Source: an uncultured Lactobacillus sp. (GTDB lineage: Bacteria; Bacillota; Bacilli; Lactobacillales; Lactobacillaceae). Taken from it: 32,370 nucleotides of DNA. A model generated the notes under the pieces. It was given only the letters and a program-made list of their open reading frames with translations, made no database searches and was not told the origin of the DNA. The stretch lies in the NCBI GenBank assembly GCA_947565635.1, contig CANOGU010000017.1, positions 1 through 32,370 of the forward strand, read 5' to 3'. Of this stretch, positions 26,595 through 32,370 are shown one piece after another (positions within the stretch are counted from its first letter, which is position 1; the number at the start of each line of letters is the position of its first letter). Made by a program: the position numbers and the translations under genes.

Positions 26595-26628
26595 AAAAAA
26601 GAATGTATCATACGATACATTCTTTTTT
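26595..26628. terminator. Perfect bidirectional terminator upstream of the second kup
   Basis: AAAAAAGAATGTATC and GATACATTCTTTTTT form a 15-bp perfect stem with loop ATAC. On the minus strand it follows the stop of the 139-codon gene by about 57 nt and ends 49 nt before the broken kup start, the same distance as the hairpin before the intact kup. Confidence 0.88.
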
Positions 26629-26684
26629 GTTAGCACTATTTTGGCCCATTAAAAACCAATATGCAAATAATAAATTGTGATTTT

Positions 26685-27104
26685 TTATGAAAGAGTTTGT
26701 TTAATTTCGTTACGACGATCAGTGTACCATTTGTCCCAATCTTCGTAAGTCTTCATGTTTTGTGGATCTACACCAGTTTGTTTTTGGATATTGTTAAGCA
26801 TATCTATAAAACGTTCTGCATGAATGTTTAATACGTGCTTAACCAAATTTTGACGGCTGAAGGCCATATTATTAGTTAAGTAAGTATTGATTTCGATAAC
26901 GTCATGATTACCATCGTAAACGTCCATGATTTCAAGATCACTTTCGTCAAATTTTGAAATGTAGAAGTTAGCAAATGTCTTTAAGTAATCCGGTTGTTCT
27001 TTAAATTCAGTAGCAGGCATTTCTACACGATTTGCTTCTGGCATAACTACTTCAAATTCTTCTTTTTCTTGAGTTTCTTCGGTGTTCTTCTTGTCTTCAG
27101 TCAA
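26685..27104 (-). CDS. Small acidic protein of unknown function
   Basis: A 139-aa soluble protein. It begins at TTG 27104, nine bases after AAGGAG. The first 35 residues are very acidic and probably disordered (KKNTEETQEKEEFEVV). The rest is likely helical, with FANFYISKFDESDLEIMDVYDG, HVLNIHAERFIDMLNNIQKQ (about 85-105) and a Trp-containing end, YEDWDKWYTDRR. It has no signal peptide, membrane segment or cysteine. I do not recognise a named domain. It lies between the lipoprotein and kup genes in the same direction, with a strong terminator after it. The clean coding pattern and ribosome binding site make it a real gene. Confidence 0.78.
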   Translation of the reverse strand: MTEDKKNTEETQEKEEFEVVMPEANRVEMPATEFKEQPDYLKTFANFYISKFDESDLEIMDVYDGNHDVIEINTYLTNNMAFSRQNLVKHVLNIHAERFIDMLNNIQKQTGVDPQNMKTYEDWDKWYTDRRNEIKQTLS

Positions 27105-27135
27105 AGTTAAGAGCTCCTTTACTGTTTAGCTGTAC

Positions 27136-27164
27136 AAAAATTCAATATAATCTTACATTGAATT
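27136..27164 (-). terminator. Possible weak terminator after the lipoprotein gene
   Basis: On the minus strand AATTCAAT pairs with ATTGAATT around a 10-nt loop and runs into a U5 stretch. The stem is entirely A/T apart from one C-G pair, so it may be weak. The same bases could hold the promoter of the following 139-codon gene. Confidence 0.35.
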
Positions 27165-27190
27165 GCAATCAAAAGCAAATTTTATCGGGC

Positions 27191-28255
27191 TTATTTAAAG
27201 TTCTCTACATCTTGCTTAGTATATGAGTCAATTGTGGTATGACCGTTGTTGGCAGCTGATCTCATGAAGTCGACAACTTTTTGATCGGACCAAGAACTAG
27301 TATCAACACCAATTGAACTTAACTGGTTACGAGTTTGAGAAATTACACGACCAGTAACTGTTTGTCCGCCAACCATCATGCTATCGTTATTTGAATTAGA
27401 TGAGGAGTTACTGCTGGTATTGTTATTATTAGTAGATTGATTACTGCTTGAAGCATTTGAGTGAGATGATTGTTTATTTGAAGCACTATTGTTTTGAGTA
27501 TTAGTACTACTTGAATTAGTTTGGTTAGAACTGTTATTGCTGTTAGTACTTGTAGAGTTAGATTTTGTAGATGAGTTAGAGTTTGAGCTAGCTTGTTTAT
27601 TTGAAGAAGTAGCCTCATCTTCATCATTAGCATCTAAGTTATCGGTATCGATATCCTCATTAACATCTTCACCGTTCAATCTAGCATTAGCAAATTTACG
27701 CAAATGCTTTACGTTCTTCTTTACTTTCTTATAATATTTGCCATTAATGTAGGGCAGATCTAAGATTTGGTCGCAAGAATCAATGGTTGATTGGTAGTTC
27801 CCATCGCGATAGCTAATCTTTGCCTGCTTATATAAAGGATTAATATCATTTTTGATGTGATCTTGCACCTTATTAATGGTCTTGTAGAGCTTTGCAGCTT
27901 GCTTAGTCATTACAGAGTAGCCATTAGTCTTATTGGCAACTTTGTCTAACTCACCAAGAGCATCTTTAAATTCGTATTCTCGAATTTTTTCTTTAGCATC
28001 TTTCATATTGCCAGCTTGATCTGCATAGGTCTTTGATTCAGAAGTAGCCTTTACATCATGTGCATCTTCAAACTTTTCTTCAGCTGCTTCATATTGTTGA
28101 CTAGAAGCAGCATCTTTTCCTTGGTTCATGTAAGTAGTGTACTTATCTGAACCACTATTAGATGAATTATTTGATGATGTATTTGAACATCCAACTGCTA
28201 AAAAGGTAATGAAGAATGCCGTAATGGCCACTCCGAGTTTTGATCGTTTCATCAT
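27191..28255 (-). CDS. Ser/Asn-rich lipoprotein with TPR-like N-domain
   Basis: Exported lipoprotein of 354 aa. The signal peptide ends in the lipobox LAVGC with Cys23 as the lipidated residue. Residues about 40-200 are helical and repeat-like (SSQQYEAAEEKFEDAHD, YRDGNYQSTIDSCDQIL), typical of tetratricopeptide arrangements. An acidic patch and a low-complexity Ser/Asn/Thr linker (about 210-290) follow. The small C-terminal domain (about 293-354) reads GRVISQTRNQLSSIGVDTSSW and then DQKVVDFMRSAANNG. AGGAGG lies six bases before the first of two adjacent ATG codons. An extended -10 (TGGTATAAT) sits at 28293-28301 on this strand. The linker would let the C-terminal domain reach through the wall. 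Function is unknown. Confidence 0.85.
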   Translation of the reverse strand: MMKRSKLGVAITAFFITFLAVGCSNTSSNNSSNSGSDKYTTYMNQGKDAASSQQYEAAEEKFEDAHDVKATSESKTYADQAGNMKDAKEKIREYEFKDALGELDKVANKTNGYSVMTKQAAKLYKTINKVQDHIKNDINPLYKQAKISYRDGNYQSTIDSCDQILDLPYINGKYYKKVKKNVKHLRKFANARLNGEDVNEDIDTDNLDANDEDEATSSNKQASSNSNSSTKSNSTSTNSNNSSNQTNSSSTNTQNNSASNKQSSHSNASSSNQSTNNNNTSSNSSSNSNNDSMMVGGQTVTGRVISQTRNQLSSIGVDTSSWSDQKVVDFMRSAANNGHTTIDSYTKQDVENFK

Positions 28256-28292
28256 TTTTTTCCTCCTATAAAAATGAATTTATCCTACTTAA

Positions 28293-28301
28293 ATTATACC
28301 A
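28293..28301 (-). promoter_or_regulatory. Extended -10 promoter of the lipoprotein gene
   Basis: Read on the minus strand, TGGTATAAT is a perfect extended -10 about 38 nt before the start codon. No good -35 was seen; TTGTTA lies upstream at a 14-bp spacing. Confidence 0.6.
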
Positions 28302-28369
28302 AATTTCATGTATAACAATTTCTTAGAAAAAGTTGGCACAAATTACTGAGATAAATCGTTAGTAATAGT

Positions 28370-28397
28370 GTAAGGCAATTCACCGGTGATGACTTAC
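28370..28397. repeat. Inverted repeat in the leader of the DUF1659-DUF2922 unit
   Basis: A central 10-bp perfect palindrome TCACCGGTGA (28380-28389) is enclosed by outer arms GTAAG (28370-28374) and CTTAC (28393-28397). It lies 31 bp before the first start codon and lacks a T run, so it is more like an operator or a leader stem than a terminator. Confidence 0.5.
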
Positions 28398-28427
28398 AAA
28401 AAATATTTATAAATTAGGAGCATAAAA

Positions 28428-28637
28428 ATGGAATTTATTTTAAAAGATCAATCAGTTCAATTTACTTTTATAGGTGAGAAGTACAACAATGGTAAGAAAA
28501 ATAAAATTCTGAAAAATGTTAAAAAGCAAGTTAAAGCTGAAGACATTATGAAGGTGGGCAAAGCTTTATCTAGCCTTCAAAAAGATGCAGGAATTCAAAA
28601 AGCTAGATTAATCTCATATTCAGATATTCAAAACTAG
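28428..28637 (+). CDS. DUF1659-like small protein
   Basis: A 69-aa cytoplasmic protein behind AGGAG, seven bases before the ATG. It is basic, with a predicted strand-rich front (MEFILKDQSVQFTFIG) and a helical second half (VKAEDIMKVGKALSSLQKDAG). Length and its place directly before a DUF2922 gene fit DUF1659, a family of small Firmicutes proteins of unknown role. The assignment relies mainly on this pairing. 47 bp separates it from the next gene, with no terminator. Confidence 0.7.
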   Translation: MEFILKDQSVQFTFIGEKYNNGKKNKILKNVKKQVKAEDIMKVGKALSSLQKDAGIQKARLISYSDIQN

Positions 28638-28684
28638 AAATTATCTATTTTATAAATCTCAATAGTTTGAAAGGAAAATAAAAA

Positions 28685-28924
28685 ATGGCTACTACTAAAA
28701 CTTTAAGACTTACATTCAAAAATGCTAAAGACAAGAAAGTGAATTTATCTTTAGCAGAAGCAGCTGAAGATTTAACTGCAGAAGAAGTAAAGAATGCAAT
28801 GAATGAAATGTGTGAAGCAAACATTTTTGCAAAGGAAGAAGTTGATCAATATCAGGTTCCTTTATCTGCTCAATACGTTGAACGTACAACTACTTCTGTG
28901 TTTGATGATAGTGGGCAAAATTAA
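28685..28924 (+). CDS. DUF2922 family small protein
   Basis: A 79-aa cytoplasmic protein. The pattern fits DUF2922: TLRLTFKNAKDKKVNLSL at the front, a helix starting LTAEEVKNAMNEMCEANIF, and a strand-rich end (AQYVERTTTSVF). AAAGGA lies upstream of the ATG. It forms an operon with the DUF1659-like gene. In other Firmicutes the pair is often followed by a very small third gene (YvrJ type); here 52 nt remain before the terminator and hold the micro-ORF listed next. Function unknown. Confidence 0.75.
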   Translation: MATTKTLRLTFKNAKDKKVNLSLAEAAEDLTAEEVKNAMNEMCEANIFAKEEVDQYQVPLSAQYVERTTTSVFDDSGQN

Positions 28925-28985
28925 AACATTGGTAAGAGAGGTAAGGAACCTAGTTAAGTTATTAAATAAGCTCTTGAAAAGGTAA
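28905..28985 (+). CDS. Putative 26-residue cationic amphipathic peptide
   Basis: The micro-ORF starts at ATG 28905 (or GTG 28911) inside the end of the DUF2922 gene in another frame. It ends with TAA in the 5' arm of the terminator. The core, KIKTLVREVRNLVKLLNKL, has Lys/Arg at positions 7, 11, 14, 18, 22 and 25 and Leu/Val between them, an almost ideal amphipathic helix with net charge about +7. There is no ribosome binding site, so translation would depend on coupling to DUF2922. It fills the whole gap between the DUF2922 stop and the terminator. It is not a YvrJ match, since the membrane segment is absent. It may be chance. Confidence 0.3.
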   Translation: MIVGKIKTLVREVRNLVKLLNKLLKR

Positions 28986-29006
28986 TGCTTCGGCATTACT
29001 CTTTTT
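28977..29006 (+). terminator. Rho-independent terminator after the DUF1659-DUF2922 unit
   Basis: GTAATGC and GCATTAC close a stable TTCG tetraloop. AAAAG/CTTTT extends the stem past one bulged T, and T residues follow. Confidence 0.9.
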
Positions 29007-29064
29007 ATTTTAAGATAAAAGTATGTAATTTATGTTACTTTTTTGTTTCAGAATATACGTTCGG

Positions 29065-29093
29065 TTGTATCTGACAACTTGCCAAACTACAAT
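29065..29093 (+). promoter_or_regulatory. Promoter of the GH73 glucosaminidase gene
   Basis: TTGTAT (29065-29070) and TACAAT (29088-29093) have the ideal 17-bp spacing and lie 35 bp before the start codon. Confidence 0.6.
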
Positions 29094-29127
29094 AAAGGGT
29101 GTATGTAAATTGGAGGGAGTTTAAGCA

Positions 29128-31071
29128 ATGAAAAAACGAACATTCACTGGTATTGCTACCGCGGCACTTATCACAACTGCCGGTATATCAGTTACCAACA
29201 ACCTTAAACCAGATAATCCTTTAAAAACTGGTGAAGGTACTGTTCAAGCTGCAACCTATCAACAAGAATTTTTAGATAAAGCTATTCCAGCTGCTACTAC
29301 CGCATCATCTAAGTATGGTACTTATACTTCAGTTATGCTTGCTCAAGCAACAGTTGAATCAGCTTGGGGTCAATCAGGTTTGGCTCAAGAACCTAATAAT
29401 AACTTATTTGGTATTAAAGGCTCTTACAATGGTCAGTCAGTAAATATGAATACTGGCGAATACGGTAATGGTGGTTACTACACTACTAATGCCGGATTTA
29501 GAAAGTACCCATCATATACTGAATCATTTGAAGATAATGGTGCTTTATTACGTAACCAAATGGGTAATTATTACTCTGGTACTTGGGTAGAAAACTCAAA
29601 TAACTATGCTCAAGCAACTCAAAATGGTTTACAAGGTAAATACGCTACTGATCCAAATTATGCTAAGACGCTTAATAGTGTGATTGCAACTAATGGTTTT
29701 GACAAATATGATCCCGTTACACAAGTTGTTAACGAAAATCGTACAGTTGCACAAACAACACCAGTTATGAGTGCACCAGTTGATCCTAGTGTTGGTACAC
29801 AAGTAGATACTGCAAGAGTTGGTCAAAACGTAAATGTTACTAAATATATTACTTATAACAACGGCGTAAAGCGTGCATTTATTGGTAACGGCTGGATTAA
29901 TGCACTTGCATTTAGTCCAATTACTAATAACGCTACTGCTAACAATGCCACGGCTAATACTAATAATAGTAATAAGCAGACTACAACTACTACCAACCAA
30001 GCTAGTCAACCGGTTAAGACTCCAGTAGCTCAAACTCAACAAGCTAAGAGTCAAGCTCCTGCTGCTCCAGTTAAAACCACAACTGTAGAGGCAAAGAAGG
30101 CAGCTGAAGTTAAAACTCCAGTCCAAACAACAACCTTAAATGTTAAAACTGAGACTAAGGCAGCACAACCTGTAAAACGATTAGCTACTTCATTAGCAGT
30201 TGCACCTAAGAAGGAAGAAGTTAAGAAGGATGTTGTTAAAGCTGAACCAGCTAAGGTAACTCCTGTGAAGACTGAAGCTGCTAAAACTGAAAACAAGGAA
30301 GTTAAGGCTGCTGCTCCAGTAGTTAAAACTACTGAAACTAAGAAAACTGAAACTGTTAAGAAGGTTGAAACTCCAGCAGTTAAACCAGTTGAATCTGTTA
30401 AGAAAGAAACAACCTCAGTTATTAAGATAACTCCAGTAGCTGCAACTAAAGAAGACACTAAGACTACTGAAGCTCCAGTAGTTAAACCTAAGAAAGTTGA
30501 AGTTAAAGAAGTTAAGACGACTCCAGTTACTACTAGCGCTAAGACTGTTGTGAAGCCAATTGCTGCAGTTAAGCCAGTTCAAAGTTATCAAAGCGTTGCA
30601 ACTAATCCTGCTACTAGCAACTATGGTACTCAATGGATCAGCACCAATACTGCTCCTAAGGCTGCATCTACTGTTTTAGTTAAAGTTACTAAGACTGTTG
30701 ACGTTTTATCAGCACCAGGTGGTCAAAAGTTAAACCAACAAGTTGACGCTGGTAGTGAGTTCGTTGTTTTATCTTCAAAATACTACAACGGTAACTTATA
30801 TTACGAAATTAGTAACGGAAAATGGATTATGGCACAATATACTACTCAAGAAGCACAAATCACTGCTAAATCTGGTGTGTTAACTATTAATTCCAAGCCA
30901 GACTACGGTGTAGCAGTATGGCGTGTTCCTGGACAAGATCAAATTTCAGGTAAATTCTTGAAAGATGGCTCAAGTTGGAGATACTTCCGTGTAGCAAATG
31001 TTCAAGGACAAACTTGGTATGACCTTGGCGGTAACCAATGGGTATCTGCTAAATCCGTATTGGTTCGTTAA
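29128..31071 (+). CDS. GH73 N-acetylglucosaminidase with SLAP domains
   Basis: Secreted peptidoglycan hydrolase of 647 aa that cleaves beta-1,4 bonds after N-acetylglucosamine, acting in cell separation or wall turnover. The signal peptide ends at VQAATYQ (about residue 42). The catalytic domain (about 43-195) has QATVESAWGQSGLAQ with likely catalytic Glu77, and NNLFGIKGSY. A short SLAP-like piece (NVTKYITYNNGVKRAFIGNG, about 235-260) follows. Then comes a Lys/Thr/Val/Pro/Ala-rich linker (about 270-490), which probably spans the wall. Two C-terminal SLAP-type modules (about 510-647) end in WYDLGGNQWVSAKSVLVR. SLAP modules bind wall polymers non-covalently. GGAGGGAG precedes the ATG. The GH25 gene follows 53 bp later without a terminator, so both may share a transcript. 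Confidence 0.93.
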   Translation: MKKRTFTGIATAALITTAGISVTNNLKPDNPLKTGEGTVQAATYQQEFLDKAIPAATTASSKYGTYTSVMLAQATVESAWGQSGLAQEPNNNLFGIKGSYNGQSVNMNTGEYGNGGYYTTNAGFRKYPSYTESFEDNGALLRNQMGNYYSGTWVENSNNYAQATQNGLQGKYATDPNYAKTLNSVIATNGFDKYDPVTQVVNENRTVAQTTPVMSAPVDPSVGTQVDTARVGQNVNVTKYITYNNGVKRAFIGNGWINALAFSPITNNATANNATANTNNSNKQTTTTTNQASQPVKTPVAQTQQAKSQAPAAPVKTTTVEAKKAAEVKTPVQTTTLNVKTETKAAQPVKRLATSLAVAPKKEEVKKDVVKAEPAKVTPVKTEAAKTENKEVKAAAPVVKTTETKKTETVKKVETPAVKPVESVKKETTSVIKITPVAATKEDTKTTEAPVVKPKKVEVKEVKTTPVTTSAKTVVKPIAAVKPVQSYQSVATNPATSNYGTQWISTNTAPKAASTVLVKVTKTVDVLSAPGGQKLNQQVDAGSEFVVLSSKYYNGNLYYEISNGKWIMAQYTTQEAQITAKSGVLTINSKPDYGVAVWRVPGQDQISGKFLKDGSSWRYFRVANVQGQTWYDLGGNQWVSAKSVLVR

Positions 31072-31124
31072 TTTAAAAAGATAGAATTTATTCATTAAGA
31101 TTTTTTGGAGGAGAAATTTTTTTA

Positions 31125-32370
31125 ATGCGTTCAACAAATAAGAAATTTATTAGTGCATTAGCTTGTGCTAGTGCTATGACAGCTTTAGCAATTGTAGATC
31201 CTATGGGAGTTACTAAAACTCATCAAGTAGCACAAGCCGCAACTGATACTGTACCTGCAAAATCTGCTGGTGTAGATGTTTCGAGTTGGCAAGGCAAGGA
31301 CTTAACTCAACAAGCTAAGTCAGGGGCTCAATTTGCTGTAGTGAAGGTATCTGAAGGTACAAATTATCAAAACCCTAGAGCTCAAAGTCAAGTTAACAGT
31401 GCTGAACAAAATAATATGATGCCAATGGGCTATCACTATACTCACTTTGGTGATAACAGTAATCAAGCCGTTCAAGAAGGAAATTATGCAGTTAATTCTG
31501 CAAAATCTGCTGGATTACAACAGGGATCGTATTTAGCAGCTGATTGGGAACAAGATCCTAATAACAAGACTACTGGTAGTATCGAAGATAATACTAATGC
31601 AATTACTAGTTTTATGGATACTGTTCACAATGGTGGATATAATCCAATGCTATATTCTAGTGAGTCGCTATTAAAGAATAAGGTAGATACTAATAAGATC
31701 ACTGAAAAATATCCAAATTCATTATGGGTAGCTAAGTACAAAACTAATGGTCGTGAAGATAATCCTGACTACAATTACTTCCCGTCAATGGATAATGTAG
31801 CTATTTGGCAATATACACAAAATTGGCGTGGTCAAAATGTTGATGGAAATGTTAACGTAGTTCCCCTTTCAAATAAAGGTAATGGTGCAAGTCAAAACAG
31901 TAGCTCTAATGCAAGTACAAGTACTAATACGTCAAACGTTAATACTAGTTCTCAAAGTAGTAGTCAAGCACCTGCAAATCCATTTATTAATGACAACAAA
32001 ACGGTTGATACTAGCTGGGTTAAGCAAGAAGGTACTTTTACTACTGGTGGAGCGATCAATTTAAGAACCGGTGCAAGTACTAATAGTAGCGTTATTGCTC
32101 AACTTCCAGCAAATACTGAAGTTAAGTATGATGCATATAGCACCAAAGGTAATTACACATGGTTAAGACAACCACGTGCAAATAATCAATATGGCTATTT
32201 AGTAGGTCGTGCAAACGGTCAAGATTGGGGTACTTTCAAGACAAACTCAGTTGCTAATGAAGTAACTAAGCCAGCAACTAACAACAATAACGTTGATAAA
32301 CCAGCTGAAAATACTAATAAGCCAGCCCAAAACAATAACAAGCCAAGTCAACCAGTACACAACAATACAA
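31125..32370 (+). CDS. GH25 lysozyme with SH3 domain (3' end outside the window)
   Basis: Secreted N-acetylmuramidase, 415 codons seen and still open at the window edge. GGAGGAG lies upstream of ATG 31125. The signal peptide ends near VAQAATD (about residue 39). The GH25 domain (about 47-245) shows GVDVSSWQG with Asp51 and the catalytic loop LAADWEQD with Asp140 and Glu142, and near its end VAIWQYTQNW. A Ser/Asn/Thr-rich linker (about 250-290) leads to an SH3_3/SH3b-like wall-binding domain (about 293-365, with INLRTGASTNSSVIAQLP). A second Asn/Pro/Lys-rich linker follows, so at least one more C-terminal domain is expected outside the window. It is a likely partner of the GH73 enzyme just upstream. 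Confidence 0.92.
   Translation, partial: MRSTNKKFISALACASAMTALAIVDPMGVTKTHQVAQAATDTVPAKSAGVDVSSWQGKDLTQQAKSGAQFAVVKVSEGTNYQNPRAQSQVNSAEQNNMMPMGYHYTHFGDNSNQAVQEGNYAVNSAKSAGLQQGSYLAADWEQDPNNKTTGSIEDNTNAITSFMDTVHNGGYNPMLYSSESLLKNKVDTNKITEKYPNSLWVAKYKTNGREDNPDYNYFPSMDNVAIWQYTQNWRGQNVDGNVNVVPLSNKGNGASQNSSSNASTSTNTSNVNTSSQSSSQAPANPFINDNKTVDTSWVKQEGTFTTGGAINLRTGASTNSSVIAQLPANTEVKYDAYSTKGNYTWLRQPRANNQYGYLVGRANGQDWGTFKTNSVANEVTKPATNNNNVDKPAENTNKPAQNNNKPSQPVHNNT

Noticed and set aside
29629-30633. Long minus-strand open frames opposite the GH73 gene
   Set aside because: They arise from the Lys/Thr/Val-rich repeat composition of the sense gene. They give Ser/Asn/Cys-rich nonsense without ribosome binding sites.
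31882-32064. 60-codon plus-strand frame inside the GH25 gene
   Set aside because: It is a shadow of the Ser/Asn-rich linker in another frame; the GH25 frame is continuous here with clear domains.

Overview
The window is AT-rich, Gram-positive (low-GC Firmicutes) DNA. It most resembles a chromosome segment from the Lactobacillus gasseri/johnsonii group. Supporting signs are strong AGGAGG-type ribosome binding sites, SLAP (S-layer-type) domains on wall proteins, a Ser/Asn-rich lipoprotein, PepO, tandem Kup transporters and a SEC10/PgrA-type LPXTG protein. The species call is inferred from gene content, not from a search. No tRNA, rRNA, CRISPR array or intact insertion sequence was seen.

Layout, left to right. 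(1) 1-6327, plus strand: the anaerobic ribonucleotide reductase operon nrdD-nrdG sits behind a promoter carrying two NrdR-box-like palindromes 31 bp apart. A terminator follows, then a two-gene unit encoding a DUF59+DUF1858 protein and a DUF438+hemerythrin+PAS protein. A second terminator precedes an MFS transporter. (2) 6354-7483: a tagatose-1,6-bisphosphate aldolase gene (lacD) behind cre-like operators, broken by two frameshifts. (3) 7568-10522: a 960-residue LPXTG surface protein with coiled coils and a SEC10/PgrA domain. (4) 10520-11716: a decayed zone with a minus-strand C-terminal remnant, a PTS EIIA-like remnant and a minus-strand exported membrane-anchored protein interrupted at a homopolymer. 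(5) 11837-15307: a DHA2-family drug exporter and the endopeptidase PepO. (6) 15411-20471: two paralogous ABC exporter half-transporters in exact residue register, probably a heterodimer, followed by a large polytopic membrane protein. (7) 20605-22334: ATP-dependent PEP carboxykinase with a TTG start. (8) 22347-28255, minus strand: intact kup, a second kup copy stopped by an in-frame TGA, a small unknown acidic protein and a Ser/Asn-rich lipoprotein. (9) 28428-29006, plus strand: a DUF1659-DUF2922 pair with a possible 26-residue cationic amphipathic peptide squeezed in before the terminator. (10) 29065-32370: two secreted peptidoglycan hydrolases, a GH73 glucosaminidase with SLAP domains and a GH25 lysozyme with an SH3 domain that runs off the window.

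The genes do not form one pathway. Three themes recur: anaerobic and oxygen-sensitive Fe-S/radical metabolism at the left end, cell-surface and wall enzymes, and gene decay in carbohydrate, potassium and surface loci. The least explained items are the DUF59-DUF1858/DUF438-HHE-PAS unit beside nrdDG, the putative amphipathic micro-ORF, and hairpins placed exactly 49 nt upstream of both kup starts.
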